From Chryseobacterium elymi (lineage in GTDB: Bacteria; Bacteroidota; Bacteroidia; Flavobacteriales; Weeksellaceae), in contig NZ_QNUH01000014.1 of the NCBI RefSeq assembly GCF_003385495.1, positions 26,534 through 90,533 of the forward strand: DNA of 64,000 bases. Reading direction: 5' to 3'. The translations under genes were made by a program, and so were the position numbers. The notes beneath the pieces are model-generated. The model worked only from the letters and a program-made list of their open reading frames with translations, was not told the origin of the DNA and did no database searches. The stretch's first letter is position 1; every line of letters starts with the position of its first letter. Below are positions 1-7,280 of the stretch, in pieces.

Positions 1-777
1 GGGGTCAACCATGAAATTTGCAGTCAGTTGGGATTAAAAGATCTCAGAATCCTTCAGCCTAAAAAAAATAATTTAAAACAGTTGAGCGTATTCGTTCCAA
101 AGGAGTATTCTGAAAAAGTGAAAGAAGCACTTTTCGCAGCAGGAGCAGGAAATATTGGTTTTTATGACGAATGCAGCTTTACCCTGAATGGAAACGGAAC
201 ATTCAGGCCTGTTGAAGGTTCAAATCCTTTCTCCGGACAGCAGAACATCCGTGAAAATGCTGATGAAGATATGATCTCCGTTATTTTCGAAGCTTACAAA
301 AAAGAAAAGGTTATCTCGGCAATGAAGGCTGCACATCCCTATGAAGAAGTAGCCCATCAGGTATATCAGCTGGATAATGAAAACCAGCATTCAGGCCTGG
401 GAATGTACGGAGATTTTGAGGAGGCAATGGATGAACAGGATTTTTTAAGAACGGTGAAAGAAAAATTCGGACTGGAAATCATTAAGCATTCCAATTTCAC
501 CCATAAAAAAATCAGAAGAGTAGGTGTTCTCGGAGGATCCGGAGCCAGCGGAATAAAGGCTGCATTATCACAAAAATGCGACGCTTATCTTACAGGAGAT
601 ATCAAATACCATGACTATTTCCAGGCAGAATCCAAAATGTTAATCTGTGACATAGGCCATTATGAATCAGAACAATTTGTAACTCAACAATTATTTGAAA
701 TTTTGTCACAAAAATTTAGTACATTTGCAATTTCAAAATCTATTGAAAAAACCAACCCAGTAAATTATTTCATTTAA
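1..777 (+). CDS. Nif3-like dinuclear metal centre protein, 5' truncated by window edge
   Basis: The frame is open from base 1, so the N-terminus lies outside the window. The visible part starts V-N-H-E-I-C and has no convincing internal start. Roughly the first third of a Bacteroidetes Nif3 protein (about 365 residues) is missing. Seen here are the inserted YqfO/PII-like middle domain (from about VFVPKEYSEKVKEAL to HPYEEVAHQVY) and the C-terminal Nif3 half with GVLGGSGASG, YLTGDIKYHDY and CDIGHYESE, which carry the conserved D, H and E metal-ligand positions. Family members bind two metal ions; their substrate is not settled (GTP cyclohydrolase I type 2 is a common database name). The next gene follows after 2 bases, the usual pairing in Bacteroidetes, so the two are probably co-transcribed. 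Confidence 0.9.
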   Translation, partial: GVNHEICSQLGLKDLRILQPKKNNLKQLSVFVPKEYSEKVKEALFAAGAGNIGFYDECSFTLNGNGTFRPVEGSNPFSGQQNIRENADEDMISVIFEAYKKEKVISAMKAAHPYEEVAHQVYQLDNENQHSGLGMYGDFEEAMDEQDFLRTVKEKFGLEIIKHSNFTHKKIRRVGVLGGSGASGIKAALSQKCDAYLTGDIKYHDYFQAESKMLICDIGHYESEQFVTQQLFEILSQKFSTFAISKSIEKTNPVNYFI

Positions 778-779
778 AT

Positions 780-1556
780 ATGGCAAAAACCAACGATATT
801 TCAGTTGAAGAAAAATTAAGAGCTTTATACGATTTGCAGATCATTGATTCAAGATTGGATGAAATCCGAAATACTAGAGGAGAATTGCCAATTGAAGTTG
901 AGGATCTTGAAATTGAGATCGAAGGACTTGAAAAAAGAGCTGAAAAATTTCATGCAGATATCAAAGATCAGGACGACCAGATCAAAACAAAGCATGAAGT
1001 GATTAACCATGCAAAAACTTTAATTGAAAAGTACAAATCTCAGCAGGATAATGTAAGAAACAATAAAGAGTTTGAAGCATTAGGAAAAGAAATAGAATTC
1101 CAGGATCTTGAAATTCAGCTTGCTGAAAAAAGGATTAAAGAATTCGGAGTTAAAATTGCTCACAAAAATGAAACTTTAAGCGAACTTAACGAGAAAATCA
1201 GTGACCTGAAAAACCATTTAAAATTCAAGAAAGAAGAACTGGATGGTCTTGTATCTGAAACTCAGAAAGAAGAAGAATACTTAATAGAGCAGTCTAAAGA
1301 GTATGCGGCCAAAATTGACGAAAGATTACTTTCATCATATAACAGAATCAGAAAGAGTTCTATCAACGGATTGGCTGTAGTAGGATTAGAAAGAGGAGCA
1401 CCAAAAGGGTCATTCTTCACTATCCCTCCTCAGAAGCAGATGGAAATTGCTCAGAGAAAGAAAATCATTATTGATGAGCACTCAGGAAAAATCCTTGTAG
1501 ATGACGAATTGGTAATGGAAGAAAACGAAAGAATGAAATCTGTAATTAAATTCTAA
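780..1556 (+). CDS. Coiled-coil protein of the C4 zinc-ribbon (CT398-like) family, ribbon cysteines lost
   Basis: A 258-residue protein, mostly a long antiparallel coiled coil (about residues 10-175, rich in E, K, I and L), ending in the conserved C-terminal block GLAVVGLERGAPKG, FTIPPQKQMEIAQRKKII, DEHSGKILVDDEL. In the wider family this block is a C4 zinc ribbon with CxxC pairs around the IPPQ and GRILVD segments. Here those positions are S, D and S, and the whole protein has no cysteine. The fold is recognisable but zinc binding should be lost. It starts 2 bases after the Nif3-like stop. Function is unproven; the family is usually thought to bind nucleic acid or act as a scaffold. A strong hairpin terminator follows. 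Confidence 0.88.
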   Translation: MAKTNDISVEEKLRALYDLQIIDSRLDEIRNTRGELPIEVEDLEIEIEGLEKRAEKFHADIKDQDDQIKTKHEVINHAKTLIEKYKSQQDNVRNNKEFEALGKEIEFQDLEIQLAEKRIKEFGVKIAHKNETLSELNEKISDLKNHLKFKKEELDGLVSETQKEEEYLIEQSKEYAAKIDERLLSSYNRIRKSSINGLAVVGLERGAPKGSFFTIPPQKQMEIAQRKKIIIDEHSGKILVDDELVMEENERMKSVIKF

Positions 1557-1571
1557 TTACAATTCAAAAAT

Positions 1572-1609
1572 AAAAAAAATGTGCTTCATTCTTGAAGCAC
1601 ATTTTTTTT
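1572..1609 (+). terminator. Rho-independent terminator after Nif3/coiled-coil operon
   Basis: Inverted repeat ATGTGCTTCA / TGAAGCACAT with a 4-base loop, flanked by A and T runs. It can work in both directions but sits just after the plus-strand stop at 1556. Confidence 0.85.
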
Positions 1610-1614
1610 AATAA

Positions 1615-1641
1615 AAAGCTGCTTCATTTCGAAACAGCTTA
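1615..1641 (-). terminator. Probable terminator of the acyl-CoA ligase gene
   Basis: On the minus strand AAGCTGTTTC, then GAAGCAGCTT followed by T-rich sequence, forms a hairpin 10 bases beyond the ligase stop at 1651. Confidence 0.6.
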
Positions 1642-1650
1642 TTGTATTTT

Positions 1651-3429
1651 TTATTCATGGTGTTCGTACATTTTATTGTACAGATCTATGAACTTCTCTT
1701 TTATTGCTTTTCTCTTAAGCTTTAAAGTTGGGGTAAGCAGTCCCGTATCGATGGCCCATATTTCAGGGGTCAGCTCAATTTTTTTGATCCTTTCCCAGTT
1801 TCCGAGATGCTCATTGATGCCTTCAATCTCTTTTTCAATTCTTTCCTTTAATTCAGGGCTTTTTGCAATTTCTGCAGGGGTGGAGCCAATATTCAGATTG
1901 TTTCTCATTGCCCAGTTTTTAGCAAACTCGAAATCAGGCTGTACCAAAGCACACGGCATTTTTTCGCCGTCCCCTACTACCATAATCTGTTCAATGAATT
2001 TTGATGCTTTTGCCTGATTTTCAATTGTTTGAGGGGCGATGTATTTTCCACCGGAAGTTTTAAACATCTCTTTTTTACGGTCGGTGATCTGCAGGAATCC
2101 TTCACTGTCGATATGCCCTATATCTCCCGTTTTGAAGAATCCATCCTCAGTAAAAGCTTCTTTGGTCAAATCTTCGGCTTTAAAATAGCCTTTGAAGATA
2201 GAAGGTCCTTTTACCGTGATTTCACCATCTTCCTGAATCTTTACCTGCAGATTGTCCAATGGTCTGCCAACAGTACCGATTTTCATTTTATCAAAACTGT
2301 TTACAGAAATAACAGGTGACGTTTCAGTTAAGCCATATCCTTCTAAAATAGGAATCCCGGCATTCTGGAACATCAGGTTTAATCTTGTAGAAAGGGCTGC
2401 AGAACCGGAAACCAAAGTAATGATTTCCCCGCCCAGACCTTCTCTCCATTTAGAGAATACCAGTTTATCCGCAATAATTCCCTGCAAGCCCGAAGGTTTG
2501 GAGATTTCTTTTTTCTTGCTGATTAAATTTAAAGCCCAGAAGAATATTTTTGATTTCAGCCCGCCAGCTGAAGAACCTGTGTTGTAGATCTTATCATATA
2601 CCTTTTCTACGAGTCTTGGTACAACACTCATATAATGCGGTTTTACTTCTTTTACATTTTCACCCATTTTTTCAATGCTTTCAGCGAAATAAACAGAAAA
2701 GCCATTGTACTGGAAAAGATAAAAAAGCATTCTTTCAAAAATATGGCAGATAGGAAGGAAGCTCAATACCCTTGTATCTTTGTAATCCAGGCTTTTCTTC
2801 TTAGGAATTCTCGGAAGAGAGCCCAATACATTAGAAACAATATTATGGTGGGTAAGCATTACGCCTTTTGGCTTTCCTGTTGTTCCGGAAGTATAAATAA
2901 TGGTTGCCAGATCCTCAGAATTAATGGCATTGGAAAGATCTTCCACTTCAATCTGAGTAGAATCGTCCTCACCAAGATCCATAATTTCTTTCCAGTTGGC
3001 TGCTCCGCTGATTGTGTCAAAAGTAAAAATTCCCTGTAATGAAGGGATATTGTGTTTCACCTTCATCACTTTATTAAGTAATTCTTTATCAGATACAAAA
3101 CAATATTGTATTTCAGCATCATTAAATATGAATTCATAATCTTCAGCAGAAATACTTGGATAAACCGGAACGGAAACGACACCGATTTGAGACAGTCCAA
3201 AATCCATAACCGCCCATTCCGTACGGGAATTAGTGGTAATCAGAGCAATCTTGTCCCCAGGTTTTATACCTAGTTTTAAAAGCCCTCTGGATATTTTATT
3301 TCCCTGATTGATAAATTCTAATGTCGAGGTTTTTTTCCATTCACCCTGATATTTAGTCACAAACATATCTGTTTTAGGAAATTTTTCCAAAGCATAGTGT
3401 GGAATATCGAATAATCTTTTGATTGTCAT
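1651..3429 (-). CDS. Long-chain fatty-acid--CoA ligase (AMP-forming)
   Basis: A 592-residue ANL-superfamily adenylating enzyme that activates free fatty acids to acyl-CoA via acyl-AMP. The P-loop-like motif YTSGTTGKPKG lies at residues 179-189. GYGLTETSP (A5) follows at about 365, TGDIGHID (A7) near 437 and DRKKEMFKTSGGKYI (A8/A10, catalytic lysine region) after about 448. Length and motif order match bacterial and plant-like long-chain acyl-CoA synthetases. There is no signal peptide, so it is probably cytoplasmic or membrane-associated. It is transcribed divergently from an acyl-CoA dehydrogenase, the next enzyme of beta-oxidation. The exact chain length preferred cannot be read from the sequence. 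Confidence 0.92.
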   Translation of the reverse strand: MTIKRLFDIPHYALEKFPKTDMFVTKYQGEWKKTSTLEFINQGNKISRGLLKLGIKPGDKIALITTNSRTEWAVMDFGLSQIGVVSVPVYPSISAEDYEFIFNDAEIQYCFVSDKELLNKVMKVKHNIPSLQGIFTFDTISGAANWKEIMDLGEDDSTQIEVEDLSNAINSEDLATIIYTSGTTGKPKGVMLTHHNIVSNVLGSLPRIPKKKSLDYKDTRVLSFLPICHIFERMLFYLFQYNGFSVYFAESIEKMGENVKEVKPHYMSVVPRLVEKVYDKIYNTGSSAGGLKSKIFFWALNLISKKKEISKPSGLQGIIADKLVFSKWREGLGGEIITLVSGSAALSTRLNLMFQNAGIPILEGYGLTETSPVISVNSFDKMKIGTVGRPLDNLQVKIQEDGEITVKGPSIFKGYFKAEDLTKEAFTEDGFFKTGDIGHIDSEGFLQITDRKKEMFKTSGGKYIAPQTIENQAKASKFIEQIMVVGDGEKMPCALVQPDFEFAKNWAMRNNLNIGSTPAEIAKSPELKERIEKEIEGINEHLGNWERIKKIELTPEIWAIDTGLLTPTLKLKRKAIKEKFIDLYNKMYEHHE

Positions 3430-3651
3430 GATTTTTTAAGCAATTTTTAAAGAATTTTAAATATAAGCATTTTTTTTAATTGTAGTAATCATAAATCATC
3501 AATTGACAATTAATTGAATGCCTGCCATAATATCAGAGGAATTTTACCGATTATTCTGCGAAAATTTGAAGCTGCTTGTCCCTAACTTCCAATTCTATTT
3601 TCAGATTTCGCCAAAAAGTGTAAATTTACGGCTATCTAATTATTATTTTTT

Positions 3652-4791
3652 ATGGACTTTAATTTATCGGAAGAACAGCTGATGATTCAGCAGGCTGCAA
3701 GAGATTTTGCACAAAATGAACTATTACCTGAAGTTATAGAAAGAGACCGAGATCAGAAATTCCCTACAGAGCAAGTAAAGAAAATGGGTGAAATGGGCTT
3801 TTTGGGAATGATGGTAGATCCTAAGTACGGAGGAGCTGGAATGGATAGTGTTTCTTATGTTTTGGCAATCGAGGAAATCGCAAAAATAGATGCTTCAGCA
3901 GCTGTGGTAATGTCCGTAAACAACTCTCTGGTATGTGCCGGTCTTGAAAAATTTGCTTCCGAAGAACAAAAAGTGAAATATCTTACTCCTCTTGCCAGTG
4001 GAAAGGTAATTGGTGCTTTTGCATTATCTGAGCCTGAAGCTGGTTCTGATGCTACTTCACAAAAAACAACCGCAGAAGACAAAGGAGATTACTACCTTTT
4101 AAACGGTATCAAGAACTGGATCACAAATGGGGGGACAGCTTCTTACTATATTGTAATCGCACAGACAGATCCTGAGAAAAAACATAAAGGAATTAACGCT
4201 TTCATCGTTGAAAGAGGATGGGAAGGTTTTGAAGTTGGGGTGAAAGAAGATAAATTGGGAATCAGGGGAAGTGATACACATTCTTTGATCTTCAATAATG
4301 TAAAAGTACCGAAGGAAAACAGAATCGGAGAAGACGGATTCGGATTCAATTTTGCAATGGCAGTATTGAATGGAGGAAGAATAGGTATTGCTTCTCAGGC
4401 ATTGGGTATTGCTTCAGGAGCTTATGAACTGGCTTTAAAATATGCCAAAACAAGAAAGGCTTTCAAAACTGAAATCATCAATCACCAGGCAATTGCATTT
4501 AAATTAGCAGATATGGCTACCCAGATTACTGCAGCGAGGATGCTATGCTTCAAGGCGGCGTGTGAGAAAGACGCAGGTAAAGATATTTCTGAAAGCGGTG
4601 CAATGGCAAAATTATACGCTTCCCAGGTGGCAATGGATACTACTATTGAAGCAGTACAGATCCACGGAGGATACGGTTACGTGAAAGAATATCATGTAGA
4701 AAGAATGATGAGAGATGCGAAGATCACGCAGATCTATGAAGGAACTTCTGAGATTCAGAAAATTGTGATCTCCAGAAGCATCGCAAAATAA
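3652..4791 (+). CDS. Acyl-CoA dehydrogenase
   Basis: A 379-residue FAD-dependent acyl-CoA dehydrogenase, full length for the family. It has the N-terminal helical domain (MDFNLSEEQLMIQQAARDFA), the middle beta domain with FALSEPEAGSDA and NWITNGG, and the C-terminal helical domain ending in IYEGTSEIQ. The glutamate of YEGT (residue 363) is at the catalytic-base position of short-chain enzymes, so butyryl- or other short-chain acyl-CoA is the best guess for substrate. A TAAATTTA sequence at 3621-3628 is one base from the Bacteroidetes -7 consensus and could be its promoter. The divergent acyl-CoA ligase suggests shared use in fatty-acid degradation. Confidence 0.93.
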   Translation: MDFNLSEEQLMIQQAARDFAQNELLPEVIERDRDQKFPTEQVKKMGEMGFLGMMVDPKYGGAGMDSVSYVLAIEEIAKIDASAAVVMSVNNSLVCAGLEKFASEEQKVKYLTPLASGKVIGAFALSEPEAGSDATSQKTTAEDKGDYYLLNGIKNWITNGGTASYYIVIAQTDPEKKHKGINAFIVERGWEGFEVGVKEDKLGIRGSDTHSLIFNNVKVPKENRIGEDGFGFNFAMAVLNGGRIGIASQALGIASGAYELALKYAKTRKAFKTEIINHQAIAFKLADMATQITAARMLCFKAACEKDAGKDISESGAMAKLYASQVAMDTTIEAVQIHGGYGYVKEYHVERMMRDAKITQIYEGTSEIQKIVISRSIAK

Positions 4792-4814
4792 CTTACTAAA
4801 AAAACACACTGCTT

Positions 4815-5180
4815 ATGAAAAAAACTTTGTGGATCAGCCTCGGCGTAATTCTTCTTCTGATAGGAGTAGCGGTATGGTATAAATACTATTTTATCTTTGG
4901 AGAAGGAGTGAAATCGGGCTATCTGAATTATGCCATGAAAAAAGGCTATGTTTTCAAAACCTATGAAGGAAAATTAATCCAGGAAGGTTTTGGAAAAGGA
5001 AAAACAGGAACCATTACAAGCTACGAATTTGAATTTTCTGTAGAAGATCCTGAAATTTTTAAACAGCTGGAAACCAACAGCGGCAAAATCTTCGATCTTC
5101 ATTACAAAGAATACAATGGGGCGCTTCCGTGGAGAGGAAACACAAAGTTTATTGTAGACAAAATCGTGAACATGAAATAG
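4815..5180 (+). CDS. Small membrane-anchored protein of unknown function
   Basis: A 121-residue protein with one N-terminal hydrophobic segment (about residues 4-21, LWISLGVILLLIGVAVWY) and a soluble remainder rich in aromatic and charged residues. I recognise it only as a type often seen in Flavobacteriia; no catalytic motif is visible. It begins 23 bases after the acyl-CoA dehydrogenase stop with no terminator between, so the two are probably co-transcribed. The segment after the anchor (GYLNYAMKKGYVFKTYEGKL) probably starts a compact beta domain outside the inner membrane. Confidence 0.75.
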   Translation: MKKTLWISLGVILLLIGVAVWYKYYFIFGEGVKSGYLNYAMKKGYVFKTYEGKLIQEGFGKGKTGTITSYEFEFSVEDPEIFKQLETNSGKIFDLHYKEYNGALPWRGNTKFIVDKIVNMK

Positions 5181-5181
5181 C

Positions 5182-5213
5182 GAAAGGCTCCTATCGGGAG
5201 CCTTTCTTCTTAC
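5182..5213 (+). terminator. Rho-independent terminator
   Basis: Stem AAAGGCTCC / GGGAGCCTTT with a TATC loop and a following pyrimidine-rich tail, directly after the stop at 5180. Confidence 0.85.
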
Positions 5214-5382
5214 AAACCACTTTTTTATAAATATACTTTTAACCAGGTTGAATACATGGTGTATCCTGTTGATTAAAATATACTTCCCGCAACATAACTT
5301 CCGTAACTGACCAGCAATCAACCATAAACATGTGAATATATAAAGAACAAATTCGGCAGGGGTTTATTTTTATTAAAATAAT

Positions 5383-5410
5383 ATTAAAAAATCCATCTTT
5401 CGATGGATTC
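5383..5410 (-). terminator. Terminator of the DUF4349 gene
   Basis: Perfect stem AATCCATC / GATGGATT with a 4-base loop. On the minus strand it is followed by a T run, 5 bases beyond the stop of the gene at 5415. Confidence 0.75.
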
Positions 5411-5414
5411 CGTT

Positions 5415-6359
5415 TTATTGGGCATTGTTATCCGTTGTTTTTTTCTTTTTGTAGAAATAATATCCTATTCCGCCGATCAGGAATAAAGGCCACAGCGGCA
5501 GAATGAAAAGAAAGACTGAAGTAATCACGTCCCATCCTGATGAAACTGCCGCAAGTGATTTCTCTCCGAAAGTTTTCGGTTCTTTTTCATACTCTGACTT
5601 ATCAGTAAGAGTCACGGTTATTGTACATAAGGTATTCTCTGCGTAGCTGTTTCCGGAAACCTGTATACTTTTAGTTTCAATATCTCCAATCTCACTCAGG
5701 TCATTCATTAAGCTGTCAAAATTACGAATGGGAACTTTAATGTCCATATAATATACCCTTTGGCTATTTTCTTCGTAAGATGAGCTTCTGTTGGCTGCTT
5801 TTGCAGTAATATAAGAAAGCTCTTCATTTTTCACGTAACCGTTGTTTTTTACAGTTTCTTCTTTTACAAATTCTTTTGCAGTTTCTGAGTTATCCGCTTT
5901 TACAGAAAGGATGCCTGTTTTTACCATTTTATTTTTAAGCTCATAGCTGTCATTCTGAGGCTTGTCTTTGTATATGATCCTGGTTTCTTTAATGACCTTT
6001 GGAGCCGGGACATGAACAACGATCTTTTCAGTTTTTTTCTCTGCTGAATCTTTTTTCTCCATCTTCGATTCCAGTTTTGTTGAAGCAATTTTTTCGGTTA
6101 AAGAGTCAACCATTTTAGAGGTATTTTCTATTTTCTGCTGAATTTGGCCTTTGGCATCTTCAAAATCTTTTATTCTGACATTGGCAGAATCCAGAACTTT
6201 GTCCGCAGTATTGTTGATGGAATTGACAGTTTCGTTCACTGTTGCTGCAGTACTGTCTGCGGCATGTAAAGTGTCTTCTAGCTGGGATGTTGCAGCTTCC
6301 CCTTTTTTACACATAATGAATGTGCCTGATACTGCAAGAAGTAGTATGAACTTTTTCAT
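5415..6359 (-). CDS. DUF4349 lipoprotein with C-terminal membrane anchor
   Basis: A 314-residue protein with a lipoprotein signal (MKKFILLLAVSGTFIMC, lipobox cysteine 17). A charged, coiled-coil-prone stretch (about 30-130) follows, then the DUF4349 region (about 135-260; KMVKTGILSVKADN, VKNNGYVKNEEL, MDIKVPIRNFDSLMNDLSEIG). A transmembrane segment near 278-302 and a basic KKKKTT tail end the protein. DUF4349 proteins are envelope proteins of unknown function. The combination of lipid anchor and C-terminal helix implies attachment at both ends or processing of one. The gene is a single unit with its own terminator. Confidence 0.87.
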   Translation of the reverse strand: MKKFILLLAVSGTFIMCKKGEAATSQLEDTLHAADSTAATVNETVNSINNTADKVLDSANVRIKDFEDAKGQIQQKIENTSKMVDSLTEKIASTKLESKMEKKDSAEKKTEKIVVHVPAPKVIKETRIIYKDKPQNDSYELKNKMVKTGILSVKADNSETAKEFVKEETVKNNGYVKNEELSYITAKAANRSSSYEENSQRVYYMDIKVPIRNFDSLMNDLSEIGDIETKSIQVSGNSYAENTLCTITVTLTDKSEYEKEPKTFGEKSLAAVSSGWDVITSVFLFILPLWPLFLIGGIGYYFYKKKKTTDNNAQ

Positions 6360-6769
6360 AACATTAATTTTTTGATGAAGTAAAATTAGTGGTGGATGAA
6401 GACAGACTTTTGTAAATGGAAAGTATTATTCTGGTAAAATTTTATACAATTGAAAATCAAATAATTGGATGTGTTTTACAAAAAAAAATACAAAACAGAA
6501 TCTATAAAATTATTGCTTTTATATCTTTTTTGTGTTTATGTAGATCAGGAATGGAATAGCCAACTCAACAGAAACATTTGATATGAAAAGAACCGGAAAG
6601 TTATACAAACATTTTTGTTCTTCAGTTGAGAAATTCTTTTTACCATTTGTATATTTTTAAGACAAATAATGTTTTTTGGATTGGTTTACAGTGATTTAAT
6701 TATTTTTGTTAAAAAATATTCAAAATGCTAATTATGAAATATTTACATTTGCTTATTAATATTTTTCTT
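6360..6769. other. AT-rich intergenic region
   Basis: About 410 bases between the divergent DUF4349 and small-lipoprotein genes, very AT-rich. It holds a promoter-like TATTTTTG at 6701-6708 and one 25-codon open frame (6583-6660) that I do not call as a gene. No RNA gene or repeat was recognised. Confidence 0.5.
6675..6708 (+). promoter_or_regulatory. Candidate promoter for the lipoprotein/protease pair
   Basis: TTTG at 6675-6678 and TATTTTTG at 6701-6708 with a 22-base spacer match the Bacteroidetes -33/-7 pattern. Confidence 0.5.
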
Positions 6770-7264
6770 ATGAAAAGAGTATTTTTGTCAATCTTCCTGT
6801 TGCTTTTGTTTGGGCTTGGAGGCGGATCAGCCTGTAAAGGCCTTTCTGCTACAAAAAATATTGTGGAAACAGAATTGGTAATGAGTAAAAATAATAATGA
6901 AATAAAATTTTCAGAAGTACGAAGACTGAATAAAGACGTACCATTAGAAGAGTATACAATTTTACAATCTTTTGAACAAACACTCAAATTATACAGTTTA
7001 ATGGAAGATAAAAGATTTTCCCGGTCCCAACCAATTCCTACACTGTCTGAAAATGAGTTTCTTCTTGTGTTGAAACCTATATTGAAAAAACAGCAATACG
7101 GAGATATTGAAATAGAGAGGATAGAAGAAGATAAGTCTGTGTTAAAGGTTTATTATAAAGAAATTAATAACGAAGAATATTTATTGAATAAAGAAAAGAA
7201 TCCCGTATTGATTCTTAAAATAGAAGGTAAAGCTCCTTCAGGTGTTAAATTAATAACTTCTTAA
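6770..7264 (+). CDS. Small putative lipoprotein upstream of the secreted protease
   Basis: A 164-residue protein if started at the ATG at 6770 (MKRVFLSIFLLLLF). In-frame ATGs at 6725 and 6734 would only add a hydrophobic stretch in front of an already complete signal peptide. The signal ends GGGSACKG, a plausible though not ideal lipobox. The mature part is charged and has no motif that I recognise. It lies 16 bases upstream of the reprolysin-like metalloprotease with no terminator between, so the two are probably co-expressed. A role as partner or inhibitor of the protease is only a guess from position. Confidence 0.65.
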   Translation: MKRVFLSIFLLLLFGLGGGSACKGLSATKNIVETELVMSKNNNEIKFSEVRRLNKDVPLEEYTILQSFEQTLKLYSLMEDKRFSRSQPIPTLSENEFLLVLKPILKKQQYGDIEIERIEEDKSVLKVYYKEINNEEYLLNKEKNPVLILKIEGKAPSGVKLITS

Positions 7265-7280
7265 TTTATAAAAAAATCAT

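Noticed and set aside
1592..3039. Several plus-strand open frames over the acyl-CoA ligase.
   Set aside because: They lie antisense to a complete, motif-rich gene and resemble nothing.
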